Source: Candidatus Mediterraneibacter stercoripullorum (lineage in GTDB: Bacteria > Bacillota > Clostridia > Lachnospirales > Lachnospiraceae). Taken from it: a stretch of 64,000 nucleotides of DNA. The stretch lies in contig DXCZ01000036.1 of assembly GCA_019115765.1 (NCBI GenBank), forward strand, positions 1-64,000, in the 5' to 3' direction. A model generated the notes under the pieces. The model searched no databases, had not been told where the DNA came from, and saw nothing but the letters and a program-made list of their open reading frames with translations. How positions within the stretch are numbered: position 1 is the first letter of the stretch; each line of letters starts with the position of its first letter. The translations under genes were made by a program, and so were the position numbers. This document shows positions 35,951 through 46,806 of the stretch, piece after piece.

Positions 35951-36554
35951 CGACGACTGCCTCGTCGTAAGCGCACTGAAAATGATACTGGAAGCGCAGC
36001 CTGATTTCCAGGTTGCAGCCACTGCTTCCGACGGAAAGGACGCACTTTCCCTTTTCCGGGAACACCGGCCGGATGTGCTGCTCATGGACATCCGTATGAA
36101 AGAGACGGACGGTCTGAAGGCCGCTGAGGATATCCTGAAGGAATTTCCCTCTGCCAGGATTCTTCTGCTCACAACCTTCTCTGATGACGAATATATTATT
36201 AGGGCTCTGAAGCTTGGCGCAGCAGGATACCTTCTGAAACAGGACTACCAGAATATCGTTCCCGCGATCCGTGCCGCTGCTGCCGGACAGACCGTATTCG
36301 GTGATGAGATCGTCTCCCGGATTCCCGGGCTGATGGCACATTCCCGGCCGGCCTATGACTATGGATCTCACGGCATCAGTGAACGAGAGCTGGATGTGAT
36401 CCGCCTGATTGCCGAAGGCCTGAGCAACAAAGAGATAGCAGCCCGCCTGTATCTGAGCGAAGGAACTGTGAGAAACTATTTAAGTATGATCCTTGATAAA
36501 CTTGATCTGAGGGACCGCACCCAGGTTGCAGTATTTTATCTTGAGAGAAAATGA
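35928..36554 (+). CDS. NarL/LuxR-type response regulator
   Basis: The 208-residue protein has a receiver domain with acidic DDD near residue 9 and phospho-acceptor Asp in VLLMDIRM (about 54). A C-terminal LuxR-type HTH (SEREL, then GLSNKEIAARLYLSEGTVRNY) follows. GGAGG precedes the ATG pair inside the kinase gene's end. It is the partner of the upstream kinase and likely regulates the divergent ABC exporter. Its stop overlaps the start of the long glgX frame, though the probable glgX start is 42 bp further. Confidence 0.92.
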   Translation: MMKLILIDDDCLVVSALKMILEAQPDFQVAATASDGKDALSLFREHRPDVLLMDIRMKETDGLKAAEDILKEFPSARILLLTTFSDDEYIIRALKLGAAGYLLKQDYQNIVPAIRAAAAGQTVFGDEIVSRIPGLMAHSRPAYDYGSHGISERELDVIRLIAEGLSNKEIAARLYLSEGTVRNYLSMILDKLDLRDRTQVAVFYLERK

Positions 36555-36595
36555 CCCGATTATTGACCGCTTATTATGAAAAGGAGATGACAGCT

Positions 36596-38707
36596 ATGTC
36601 ACTGCACACATCAGATCTGGTGCTCGTCCCGGGACGCCAGCTAAAACCACTTGACACTATATCCGGATTCCAGGTACGTCCAGGATTCTTTCGTTTCTTC
36701 GGAGCTACTATCATTCCCGGAGGAGTTAATTTCGCCATCCAGTCCCACGGAGCCACTTCCTGCGAACTTCTGCTCTTCCACAGAGAAGCCGAAGAGCCTT
36801 TTGCTGCCCTGAAATTCCCCGAGAATTACAAGATTGGCTTCGTATACTCCATGATCGTCTTCGGACTGGATGTGGAGGAGTTTGAATATGCCTACCGCCT
36901 GGACGGCCCCTATGATGAGGAGAATGGCCTGCGCTTTGATAAGACAAAGATCCTGCTGGATCCCTACGCCCGTGCTGTCACTGGTCAGAGCCGCTGGGGA
37001 TGCAAGAATAATACCAGCCACAGTTACCGTGCACGGGTGGTACACAATAACTTTGACTGGGGACTTGAACGCACCGATCCAATCCCTATGGAGGATCTGG
37101 TCATCTACGAGCTTCACGTCCGTGGTTTTACCAAGTCTCCCTCCTCAAATGTGGCCTGTCCCGGCACATTCCGGGGCCTGGAAGAGAAGATCCCGTACCT
37201 GAAACATCTTGGTGTGAACGCCGTAGAACTGATGCCGGTATTTGAATTTGATGAAATGCGGGATGAACGGTTCGTAGACGGAAAACAATTACTGGATTAC
37301 TGGGGCTATAATCCGGTCAGTTTCTTCTCACCTAACACCAGTTATTCATACCAGATCGAATACAACCGGGAAGGAATGGAACTGAAACGGATGATCAAGG
37401 CTCTCCATGATAACGGCATCGACGTGATCCTGGACGTAGTGTTCAACCACACAGCGGAAGGGAATGAAAACGGCTCCTCCTTCTGTTTCAAAGGCTTTGA
37501 TAACAACATTTATTATATGCTCACCCCCGACGGGAAGTATTACAACTTCAGCGGATGCGGCAATACGCTGAACTGTAACCATCCGGTGGTTCAGGAACTG
37601 ATCCTGGACTGCCTGCGGTACTGGGTCACGGACTACCGGGTAGACGGGTTCCGTTTCGACCTTGCTTCCATCCTGGGGCGCAGCGAGAACGGTACGCCCC
37701 TGAACCAGCCGCCCCTCCTGAGAAGTCTGGCCTTTGACCCTATCCTGGGAAATGTAAAGCTCATTGCTGAGGCCTGGGATGCAGGCGGCCTCTATCAGGT
37801 CGGTTCCTTCCCGTCCTGGAAGCGCTGGGCGGAATGGAACGGCCGCTACCGGGATGACATGCGCTGCTTCCTGAAAGGTGACCCCGGCATGGCCGGCATC
37901 GCGGCTCAGAGAATGACCGGATCTCCTGACCTGTACGACCCCGTTTACCGGGGAGGCAACGCATCTGTCAACTTCCTTACCTGCCATGACGGATTCACAC
38001 TGAACGATCTGTACAGCTACAACCAGAAGCACAATGAGGCAAACGGCTGGGACAACACAGATGGATTCGACGACAATAACAGTTGGAACTGCGGTGTGGA
38101 AGGCGATACAGATGATCCCTCCGTCCTGGCACTCCGCACCCGGATGATGAAAAATGCCTGTGCAGTACTCATGTGCAGCCGGGGAACGCCCATGTTTCTC
38201 TCTGGCGACGAATTCTGCGATACCCGCTTCGGCAACAACAACCCTTACTGCCAGGATAATGAAATCTCCTGGCTGAACTGGACTCTGCTGGATAAGAACA
38301 GCGACATGTTTGAATTCTTCCGCTACCTGATTGCATTCCGTATGGAACACGCTGCTATCCGCAAAGATCTGGAGCCAAGCTATATCGGCTTTCCGTCCAT
38401 GAGTATCCACGGACTGATCCCCTGGGAGCCGGAAGCCCCCGAAAGTTCTTACGCTGCCTGCGTCCTCTTCTCCGGCTACGATGAGGAAAATGACAGAGAA
38501 GATCTGGTATATGTCGCTGTCAATGCCCACTGGGAAAGTGCACACCTGACCCTGCCGGATCTGCCGGAAGAATACTGCTGGAAGATAGCCGTCAACACCG
38601 GAGATCCAAAACAGCAGACCTTCACCGAAGCAGAAATGCCCACTGCGGAAAAGACATTGCTGCTGGGAGAACGGTCTGTGATCATATTCACCGGAGTGCG
38701 GAAGTAG
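36596..38707 (+). CDS. glgX: Glycogen debranching enzyme / isoamylase-type GH13
   Basis: The 703-residue enzyme starts at the ATG at 36596 (AAGGAG 9 bases upstream). An N-terminal CBM48-like domain (PGGVNFAIQSHGATSCELLLF) is followed by a GH13 barrel: YELHVRGFT, DVVFNHTAEG, GFRFDLAS with the nucleophile Asp, LIAEAWDAGG with the acid Glu, and FLTCHDGFT. It hydrolyses alpha-1,6 branch points of glycogen or limit dextrins in the cytoplasm; no signal peptide is seen. It follows the regulator without a terminator, so cotranscription is possible. Debranching versus pullulanase-like specificity is not certain. Confidence 0.92.
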   Translation: MSLHTSDLVLVPGRQLKPLDTISGFQVRPGFFRFFGATIIPGGVNFAIQSHGATSCELLLFHREAEEPFAALKFPENYKIGFVYSMIVFGLDVEEFEYAYRLDGPYDEENGLRFDKTKILLDPYARAVTGQSRWGCKNNTSHSYRARVVHNNFDWGLERTDPIPMEDLVIYELHVRGFTKSPSSNVACPGTFRGLEEKIPYLKHLGVNAVELMPVFEFDEMRDERFVDGKQLLDYWGYNPVSFFSPNTSYSYQIEYNREGMELKRMIKALHDNGIDVILDVVFNHTAEGNENGSSFCFKGFDNNIYYMLTPDGKYYNFSGCGNTLNCNHPVVQELILDCLRYWVTDYRVDGFRFDLASILGRSENGTPLNQPPLLRSLAFDPILGNVKLIAEAWDAGGLYQVGSFPSWKRWAEWNGRYRDDMRCFLKGDPGMAGIAAQRMTGSPDLYDPVYRGGNASVNFLTCHDGFTLNDLYSYNQKHNEANGWDNTDGFDDNNSWNCGVEGDTDDPSVLALRTRMMKNACAVLMCSRGTPMFLSGDEFCDTRFGNNNPYCQDNEISWLNWTLLDKNSDMFEFFRYLIAFRMEHAAIRKDLEPSYIGFPSMSIHGLIPWEPEAPESSYAACVLFSGYDEENDREDLVYVAVNAHWESAHLTLPDLPEEYCWKIAVNTGDPKQQTFTEAEMPTAEKTLLLGERSVIIFTGVRK

Positions 38708-38710
38708 AGG

Positions 38711-39100
38711 AATCCGGGTTTGTCACAGAGATAACGGAATCCGCAGGAAGAAGTTTTAGCTGTAATCAGCCGCGGCCTCCTGTTTCAAACGGGTTTGGGT
38801 TTGGAGACATTGTTGAAAATGAAACAGAAATTGCAAGTAAGATCAATGTAAGCGGGAGGGCAGATGTATTGCGGAAGGATGCGTTAAGCAGGAGCAGACG
38901 AAGACATTCAGCCCGGATTGTTAGAAAGAGAAGACAGGAGTCCCTCTGGACGAGTGTCTTCTCTTTCGTTATAATCCGTCTGAATGGCTGAGGAAGCGGG
39001 CGCCGCATCCTGAAGCAATACATCCGCCCTCCCGCGTCCCTTAGTCTATATACAGTTTCTGTTTTAATTTCATCCCCTGTCTCTGTGACAAACCCGGATT
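38711..39100. repeat. Long palindromic element with 21-bp terminal inverted repeats (MITE-like), element 2
   Basis: This 390-bp non-coding stretch is bounded by perfect 21-bp inverted repeats (38711-38731 and 39080-39100). Two further pairs nest inside: 38852-38883 with 39004-39035, and 38905-38936 with 38955-38986, each about 85 percent paired. Much of the RNA or single strand would fold into one long hairpin. It begins 4 bp after the glgX stop, and its right end touches the stop of the convergent gene. Its terminal motif (GGGTTTG, then CACAGAGATAACGG) is shared with element 1. Confidence 0.8.
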
Positions 39101-39552
39101 TATCTGCTGTAGAAGAGATAGGATCCGGTCTTGAGAAGAACCGCAGCAATCAGTATGGTCAGAGCTGTGTAGAATGCGGCCATATTGAAAAGGGACGCTG
39201 TCACTGTTACCAAAAGCAGGATCAGCATCAGAATGTCCATAACAGTTCCGCCACTTTTGTCATGGAGGTATTGGTTTCTCTCGTCCTGTTCTGAAAGATG
39301 TTGTTCTTTGAGAAGCATCCTGTTTTTCAGAAGTTTCCTGTTATGAATAATCCTGGAAATGACATAAATGATCCCACCGAAGAAAATGATGTCTCCAACC
39401 ATATCTGCTAGATCCGTAACAATTCTGGAATCCCCTCCTCCCAGCTCGGCAACAACAATCATATAAATGATCATAAGGATCAGGATCATCCACGATATGC
39501 GAATCCGCCATCTGATCTTTTCCGAATAATTCTGTGTTTTATAATTCTTCAT
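39100..39552 (-). CDS. Small membrane protein paired with XRE regulator
   Basis: The 150-residue protein has four predicted membrane helices (about 18-36, 52-68, 103-120 and 122-142) and a charged middle loop (KNRMLLKEQHLSEQDERNQYLHDK region). I cannot name the function. Its start overlaps the XRE gene's end by 14 bp, so the two are coupled. Small membrane protein plus XRE regulator pairs of this kind are common in Firmicutes. The stop codon abuts element 2. Confidence 0.8.
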   Translation of the reverse strand: MKNYKTQNYSEKIRWRIRISWMILILMIIYMIVVAELGGGDSRIVTDLADMVGDIIFFGGIIYVISRIIHNRKLLKNRMLLKEQHLSEQDERNQYLHDKSGGTVMDILMLILLLVTVTASLFNMAAFYTALTILIAAVLLKTGSYLFYSR

Positions 39553-39769
39553 ACTTCCTGTCCTCCTGTTCCTTGTTCTCCTTCAGGCAGCACAACTCTT
39601 CCACACTTACTCCAAACACCTGTGCCATACGGTAGGCCAGCATAAGAGAAGGACTGTACTGCTCTTTCTCGATAGAGATAATAGTCCTGTTCGACACATG
39701 AACCAGTTCCGCCAGCTGCTGCTGAGTCATTCCGGCAGCAAGCCGCATTTCCCTTATTTTCGTTTTCAA
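39539..39769 (-). CDS. XRE-family transcriptional regulator
   Basis: The 76-residue protein is almost entirely a Cro/CI-type HTH: MTQQQLAELVHVSNRTIISIEK, then SPSLMLAYRMAQVFGVSVEEL. It is followed by a charged tail. It likely represses its own operon: two palindromes overlap the promoter just upstream. GGAGG lies before the ATG (AAGGAGGGAGGCTGAGATTTG context). Confidence 0.9.
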   Translation of the reverse strand: MKTKIREMRLAAGMTQQQLAELVHVSNRTIISIEKEQYSPSLMLAYRMAQVFGVSVEELCCLKENKEQEDRKYEEL

Positions 39770-39827
39770 ATCTCAGCCTCCCTCCTTATAGATCCCCTGC
39801 TTTTTAAGCATAAAACATTTGTATATA

Positions 39828-39885
39828 TGAAGCTTACTTCATGTGAAGTTAACTTCATTATAGCATGCTTCTGAGAAATATACAA
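39828..39885 (-). promoter_or_regulatory. Promoter with tandem palindromic operators for the XRE operon
   Basis: Minus-strand TTGTAT (39880-39885) and consensus TATAAT (39857-39862) are spaced 17 bp. Immediately downstream lie two 14-bp sites, a perfect palindrome TGAAGTTAACTTCA (39844-39857) and a near copy TGAAGTAAGCTTCA (39828-39841), 16 bp centre to centre. The placement over the transcription start suggests autorepression by the XRE protein. Confidence 0.7.
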
Positions 39886-39969
39886 CAGATTGGGGAAAAT
39901 TGATAATAAAACAATCGAAGGAAATGGAGATATCAGCAGAACAAAAACAGAACAGGGAAGGAATCGAAC

Positions 39970-40012
39970 AAAATACAAAAAAGAATGGCACCTGAAATCA
40001 CAGGCACCATTC
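39970..40012 (-). terminator. Terminator of the heat-shock operon
   Basis: On the minus strand a 12-bp stem (GAATGGTGCCTG with CAGGTGCCATTC, one wobble) and 6-nt loop are followed by six T. It lies just past the dnaJ stop. Confidence 0.9.
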
Positions 40013-40017
40013 ACAGA

Positions 40018-41208
40018 TCATTCCTCAAAGGCTTCTTTCATTTTCTCCATGAAGCCTTTCTTTTTCTTTTTTTCTCCTTTATCATTCCGCTCACCATCCT
40101 CGGCCTGATTAAGGGTATTTCCTGTCAGTGCATCGAACTTGCGTAGTGCTTCCTTTGCCTCCTGACTGAGCTTCTCCGGGGTCTGAATCACAAGGGTGAC
40201 ATAGTGATCGCCCCGAACCTGAGAATTTCTCAGAGATGGAACGCCTTTTCCTTTCAGACGAACTTTTGTATCTGTCTTTGTTCCCGGCTGAACCTTATAG
40301 AGCACATCGCCGTCCACAGTCTTGATACGGATATCGCCTCCCAGAGCTGCAACCGCAAATGAGATCGGAACAGTGGAAAAGATATGCACATCCTGTCTCT
40401 GGAAGATGGGATGTCTTGACACATTGACTTCCACCAGCAGATCGCCACGGGGTCCGCCGTTGATTCCCGGTTCCCCTTTGTCACGGATACGTACACTCTG
40501 ACCGTTATCGATACCGGCCGGTATCTTGACCTGAATTTTCTTTCTGCTGGATGTATAGCCGGTTCCCGCACAGTCCGGACACTTTTCCTTAATGATCTTT
40601 CCAGATCCGTTACAATTCGGACATGTCTGTACGTTCTGGACAGTGCCGAAGAAGGACTGAGAAGTGTATACAACCTGACCCTTTCCTCCGCACTTCGGAC
40701 ATGTTTCCGGAGAAGTTCCCGGCTTGGCTCCTGTTCCGTGGCAAGAACTGCAGGGATCCTTCAGTACGAGATCCAGTTCTTTCTCGCATCCGAAGACAGC
40801 CTCCTCAAATGTGATCCGAATACTCTTTCTGATATTAGCACCCTTCATGGGACCGTTGCTGCGACCTCTCCGTGCGCCGCTTCCGAACAAATCTCCAAAA
40901 ATATCTCCAAAAATATCACTGAAATCAGCGCCGCTGAAATCAAAACCGCCGAATCCGCCGGCTCCACCGGCCCCTCCTTCGAAGGCGGCATGGCCGAACT
41001 GATCATACTGACGACGTTTTTCGGCGTCACTTAGGACAGCATAGGCCTCGGAAGCTTCCTTGAACTTTTTCTCAGCCTCTTTATCCCCGGGATTCATATC
41101 CGGATGATATTTTTTGGCAAGCGCGCGGTATGCTTTTTTGATCGTTGCTTCGTCAGCATCTCTGCTTACGCCGAGCACCTCATAGTAATCTCTCTTTGAC
41201 TCTGCCAT
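40018..41208 (-). CDS. dnaJ: Chaperone DnaJ
   Basis: The 396-residue type I Hsp40 has a J-domain with HPD ([11 protein letters not shown]) at about 35, a Gly/Phe-rich linker and four CxxCxGxG zinc motifs ([32 protein letters not shown]). C-terminal substrate-binding domains follow. It stimulates the DnaK ATPase and delivers unfolded clients. It is last gene of the hrcA-grpE-dnaK-dnaJ operon. The C-terminus has a Lys-rich run (KGEKKKKKG) that is longer than usual. Confidence 0.97.
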   Translation of the reverse strand: MAESKRDYYEVLGVSRDADEATIKKAYRALAKKYHPDMNPGDKEAEKKFKEASEAYAVLSDAEKRRQYDQFGHAAFEGGAGGAGGFGGFDFSGADFSDIFGDIFGDLFGSGARRGRSNGPMKGANIRKSIRITFEEAVFGCEKELDLVLKDPCSSCHGTGAKPGTSPETCPKCGGKGQVVYTSQSFFGTVQNVQTCPNCNGSGKIIKEKCPDCAGTGYTSSRKKIQVKIPAGIDNGQSVRIRDKGEPGINGGPRGDLLVEVNVSRHPIFQRQDVHIFSTVPISFAVAALGGDIRIKTVDGDVLYKVQPGTKTDTKVRLKGKGVPSLRNSQVRGDHYVTLVIQTPEKLSQEAKEALRKFDALTGNTLNQAEDGERNDKGEKKKKKGFMEKMKEAFEE

Positions 41209-41294
41209 AACACGAATACTCTACCTTTCATTATCAGTAAAAAATCTACGCAGCCGTTTTGATGCGGTTCCGTAGAGTCTTATGTTACAGGCCC

Positions 41295-41319
41295 GCCGCC
41301 GGAGATGATCTCCGGCGGC
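41295..41319 (-). other. GC-rich hairpin between dnaK and dnaJ
   Basis: A perfect 11-bp stem GCCGCCGGAGA/TCTCCGGCGGC with a 3-nt loop lies in the 167-bp dnaK-dnaJ spacer. No T-run follows on the minus strand, so it is more likely an mRNA processing or stability element than a terminator. Confidence 0.5.
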
Positions 41320-41375
41320 AGGAACCGTCCGTAACTTTATACGTTCCAGTCTGCGCTGTAACCTTTTATATGATC

Positions 41376-43280
<1,905 letters not shown>

Positions 43281-43303
43281 TTATGCTGAATATAGTTAAT
43301 ACC

Positions 43304-43488
43304 TGCTTTGATGTTCGGCTCGCTAGGCTCGAAAGAACCTCGCCAATCTTCCCGAACGACTTTCGCACTAGATTCGAAAGGACCTCATCAAGTGCTGCCT
43401 GGATGTTCGGCTCGCTAGGCTCGAAAACACCTCGCCAACCTCCCCGAACGACTTTCGCACTAGATTCGAAAGGACCTCATCAAGTGCT
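43304..43488. repeat. Two tandem 92-bp repeats between grpE and dnaK
   Basis: Units begin near 43304 and 43396 and are nearly identical (a few substitutions in the first half). Each contains GTTCGG and CCGAAC, which can pair, plus two TTCGAAA motifs. They fill most of the 240-bp grpE-dnaK spacer. They could shape mRNA processing between the two genes or be a recent duplication of a small repeat. Confidence 0.85.
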
Positions 43489-43493
43489 CAATG

Positions 43494-44204
43494 TCAGTTT
43501 GCTACCTTTACCATGCTGTGTCTTACGACGCTGTCACGATATGTGTAGCCTTTCTGGAATTCCTCGGCTATGATATTCTCGCCAAGTTCCTCGTCCTCCA
43601 CATGCATCACTGCATTATGGAAATCCGGATTGAACTCCTTGCCCACAGCTTCGATCGGCTTGACTCCGATGGAATCCAGCGTGGTCATCAGCTGTTTATA
43701 GATCTTTTCCATCCCTTCTGCAAAAGGTGTGGATCGCTCATCCTCCGGCATGGACGCAAGTCCGCGTTCGAAATTATCGACCACTGGAAGGATCTTTTCT
43801 ATGATATCTTTCGCGCCTATCTCGTACATCTGAGACTTCTCCTTTTCTGTACGCTTGCGGAAGTTATCAAACTCTGCCATCTGGCGGGTGAGCCGATCGG
43901 TCAATTCGTCAATCTTCTCATCTTTCTTATCCTTTTTATTCTTCTTCCCGAAGAATTTCTTCTTCTCACCTTTGGCTTCTTCCTTGTTTACGGATTCCTC
44001 AGACTTCTGTCCGGAATCATCACAGCTCTCCTGAGCCTCTTCCGTTTCTCCGGCCGCATCCTGCGCATCTGTATTGTCCGCGCTCTCCACGTTTTCATCC
44101 GTCTTACCAGAAGCCTGCTCTGTCTGAGCTTCCTCAGCCGCTTTAGCCTTAGCCTCTTCCACGGCCTCTTTTACCATATCTTCCTTACTCATGTTCTCTG
44201 TCAC
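43494..44204 (-). CDS. grpE: Nucleotide exchange factor GrpE
   Basis: The 236-residue protein has an acidic, Ala/Glu-rich disordered N-terminus (about 1-85), a long coiled coil with DNFRKRTEKEK, and a C-terminal beta domain (VGKEFNPDFHNAVMHVEDEELGENIIAEE region). It releases ADP from DnaK. The GTG at 44204 is favoured over an ATG four codons later because AAGG lies upstream. It starts 15 bp after hrcA. Confidence 0.95.
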   Translation of the reverse strand: MTENMSKEDMVKEAVEEAKAKAAEEAQTEQASGKTDENVESADNTDAQDAAGETEEAQESCDDSGQKSEESVNKEEAKGEKKKFFGKKNKKDKKDEKIDELTDRLTRQMAEFDNFRKRTEKEKSQMYEIGAKDIIEKILPVVDNFERGLASMPEDERSTPFAEGMEKIYKQLMTTLDSIGVKPIEAVGKEFNPDFHNAVMHVEDEELGENIIAEEFQKGYTYRDSVVRHSMVKVAN

Positions 44205-44219
44205 CAGCTTTCCACCTTC

Positions 44220-45269
44220 CTATTCTTTGGGATCTTTATTATAAATCGCATCCAACTCATTCTGAAGAGTCTTCAGCGTCTTCATGACATGTTCATAGTC
44301 CATTCGTTTCGGACCGATGATACCGATCGTTCCCTTCATGCCCTCACCCAGTTCGTAAGTAGCTGTCACGACACTGCAGTCCTTCATGGTCTTCACAGGT
44401 GCCTCGTCTCCGATATAAACCTGAATCCCGTGACTGTTCTCACTTGCCAGTGTCTCTGTGACAAGATCAGCAAGCTGCTGTTTTTCCTCAAATGCACTGA
44501 TGATCTCCTGGGCGCTCTGCTTGTCGCTCAGTTCCGGATATTTGAAAATATTCGTCGCGCCGCTGGTATAGATCTGCATGTCATCTTCCACATGTATGAT
44601 CTCTGCCACTGCGTCAAGCACATGTCCCACCACCTCGCTGTGTATCCCGGCCTGTTCCTTCAGGCGGGCGATCAATCCGAGAGTGATCTGATCAATGGAC
44701 ATACCGTTCAGCGTTGTATTGAGAAGCATATTCAGCTTCAGCAGCGTCTCATTGCTTAGTGTTTCACCAACTTCGATTATTTTATTCTTGATCACATTGC
44801 CGCCGAGAACGATAACTGCCACAATCTGTTCCTCATCCACCTGAGACAGCTGAATGAACTTCAGTGTGTTGCGGTTGTTGATCGGAGAAGAAACCATTGT
44901 GGCATAATTGGTATTTGCAGCCAGGACTCTTGCGGCCTGCTTCAGGACCTGTTCCACTTTGTCGGTCTTCTCCAGAAGTCCATTCTCACGCTCTGTGATC
45001 TCCTGTTCCTTTTCCTCCATCAGCATATCAACATAAAGCCGATACCCTTTATCAGAAGGAATCCGTCCCGCTGATGTATGGGGCTGAAAAATATATCCCA
45101 GATCCTCCAGATCCGCCATCTCGTTACGGATCGTCGCGGAACTCAGGTTCAGATCCGTGTACTTCGTAAGGGTACGGGATCCGACCGGTTCTCCCGTCTC
45201 AAGGTAGTTCTGTATGATAGCCTTTAATATGATAAGCTTTCTATCGCTTAACGTATTATCTGCCGCCAC
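44220..45269 (-). CDS. hrcA: Heat-inducible transcription repressor HrcA
   Basis: The 349-residue repressor starts at GTG 45269, chosen because GGGAGG lies 7 bases upstream and the protein then opens with the family's LSDRKLIILKAIIQNYLETGEPVGS-type winged helix. A GAF-like domain and dimerisation region follow. It represses this operon by binding CIRCE; GroE supports its folding in known systems. The operator lies 86 bp upstream. Confidence 0.95.
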   Translation of the reverse strand: MAADNTLSDRKLIILKAIIQNYLETGEPVGSRTLTKYTDLNLSSATIRNEMADLEDLGYIFQPHTSAGRIPSDKGYRLYVDMLMEEKEQEITERENGLLEKTDKVEQVLKQAARVLAANTNYATMVSSPINNRNTLKFIQLSQVDEEQIVAVIVLGGNVIKNKIIEVGETLSNETLLKLNMLLNTTLNGMSIDQITLGLIARLKEQAGIHSEVVGHVLDAVAEIIHVEDDMQIYTSGATNIFKYPELSDKQSAQEIISAFEEKQQLADLVTETLASENSHGIQVYIGDEAPVKTMKDCSVVTATYELGEGMKGTIGIIGPKRMDYEHVMKTLKTLQNELDAIYNKDPKE

Positions 45270-45354
45270 GTCACTGCCTCCCTTCTTCTGTCCGATCTGA
45301 ATCGTAATACGTCGGTGTCCTTCCGGAAGGGATCCTGTCAGGATCATTTTGTTA

Positions 45355-45381
45355 TTAGCACTCTTTTCGTTTGAGTGCTAA
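45355..45381 (-). promoter_or_regulatory. CIRCE operator
   Basis: A perfect consensus inverted repeat TTAGCACTC-N9-GAGTGCTAA. It lies between the promoter and the hrcA GTG start. It is the HrcA binding site controlling the heat-shock operon. Confidence 0.97.
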
Positions 45382-45396
45382 CACCTTCCGTATATT

Positions 45397-45425
45397 AAGA
45401 TAGCACCCTGTTTTCGGTTTGTCAA
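45397..45425 (-). promoter_or_regulatory. Promoter of the hrcA-grpE-dnaK-dnaJ operon
   Basis: Minus-strand TTGACA (45420-45425) and TATCTT (45397-45402) are spaced 17 bp. CIRCE lies immediately downstream, as expected for HrcA control. Confidence 0.8.
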
Positions 45426-45516
45426 CACTGTTTATGGATTTTTTATGGAAAATCGGCAGAGTCAGGCTGCTGTTCATTCGTTTTCAAACGTCCGCCGTAA
45501 CGGAGCTGTGTTATCC

Positions 45517-45561
45517 CGTTATGGCTGGAAGTCGAAAGACGTCTGAACATTATCCTAAAAG
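45517..45561. repeat. Dispersed short repeat, copy B
   Basis: CGTTATGGCTGGAAGTCG-type sequence through the GTCTGAACATTATCC region closely resembles 49751-49796. The adjoining TCCGCCGTAACGGAGC (45490-45505) resembles 6699-6714. It lies downstream of hemW. Function unknown. Confidence 0.5.
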
Positions 45562-45573
45562 TCAAAGCAACCG

Positions 45574-46806
45574 TCAGAACATGAATTCTACAAAAACGAG
45601 GTTGCTAACATCTGTTCCTCTCTCTGTCAGAAGGATCCGTTCTCCATTCAGAAGGATCAGTCCTTCTTTTTCCAGCTTTTTCAGTTGGAGACCATAGATT
45701 TCATTGATATCACTGTGAAAGGCATGGGCAAAGTCCGTGCGGGATATCCCGTCCGTCTTTCGAAGGCCCAGGAACATGAACTCTTCCATGCAGTCTTGAA
45801 TGGACAGTTTTTCCACATCTTCATATATATTTATGTCAGATCTTTCTGTGCGGAATGCTTTCATATATATATCTATATCCGCAGTGTTGTGAAATCTCCG
45901 GCTGTTTACAAGGGATGAAGCGCCAAGCCCAAGGCCGAGGTATTCTTTTCTATCCCAGTAGCCAAGATTATGCCTGCACTCATAGCCCGGCCTGGCGTAA
46001 TTGGATATTTCATACCGGCGATACCCCCGTTCCTCGAGAAAGCTTTTCGTTCTCTTATAGATCCGGCGCTCCTCATCTTCATCCGGAAGAGGCGGCCAGG
46101 CATTTCCGTCATTATTCTGGTGCCCGTATCTGTCGTAAAATGGAGTTCCCTCTTCCACGATCAGACTATAGGCGGAGATATGCTCCGGCCCCAGGTCGGC
46201 TGTCTTTGTCAGAGTTGTCTCCCAGCTCTGTACCGTCTGGCCGGGTATAGCAGAGATCAGGTCAATATTAATATTCTGAAATCCGGCTCTTCTGGCCTGC
46301 TCATACGTTTCCAGGAATTCCTTATAAGTATGGATCCGCCCCAGCAGACGGAGTTCCCGGTCATCCGCAGACTGCAGGCCGATGCTCAGACGATTGACCC
46401 CCACCTCTTTCCAGACGGCCAGCTTCTCCTCCGTGACAGTCCCCGGATTGACTTCCATAGTAATCTCCGCATCATCCCGGATCCGGAAGCTTTCGTAAAG
46501 AGCAGCAAAAATCCGGGCGGTGTCATCCCCGTCCAGAATCGATGGAGTTCCCCCGCCCACAAAAACCGTGCTTACACAGTATTCTTTATACTCTTCTTTC
46601 TTTCCCCTGATCTCCGTTTCCAGTGCACGGACATAGGCCTTTCTGGTCTCTTCGTCCGTCGGACCAGAGAGAAAATCGCAGTATGCGCATTTTCTCGCAC
46701 AGAATGGAATATGCACATACAGCTCCAGCTCTTTCTCCCCCTTTACATGGGTCCCTGATCCATTCTCTCCATTTTCAGAGATCTTCTGCCTTTTCTCAGT
46801 CATCAT
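45574..46806 (-). CDS. hemW: Radical SAM protein HemW (coproporphyrinogen oxidase-like)
   Basis: The 410-residue radical SAM enzyme has the CxxxCxxC cluster motif ([10 protein letters not shown]) near residue 36 and the GGGTPS motif. The C-terminal HemN-like domain follows. HemW proteins are heme chaperones rather than true oxygen-independent coproporphyrinogen oxidases, and annotation often confuses the two. The start overlaps the lepA end by 11 bp, the frequent lepA-hemW arrangement that in many Firmicutes precedes hrcA-dnaK; here that block lies just downstream. Confidence 0.92.
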   Translation of the reverse strand: MMTEKRQKISENGENGSGTHVKGEKELELYVHIPFCARKCAYCDFLSGPTDEETRKAYVRALETEIRGKKEEYKEYCVSTVFVGGGTPSILDGDDTARIFAALYESFRIRDDAEITMEVNPGTVTEEKLAVWKEVGVNRLSIGLQSADDRELRLLGRIHTYKEFLETYEQARRAGFQNINIDLISAIPGQTVQSWETTLTKTADLGPEHISAYSLIVEEGTPFYDRYGHQNNDGNAWPPLPDEDEERRIYKRTKSFLEERGYRRYEISNYARPGYECRHNLGYWDRKEYLGLGLGASSLVNSRRFHNTADIDIYMKAFRTERSDINIYEDVEKLSIQDCMEEFMFLGLRKTDGISRTDFAHAFHSDINEIYGLQLKKLEKEGLILLNGERILLTERGTDVSNLVFVEFMF

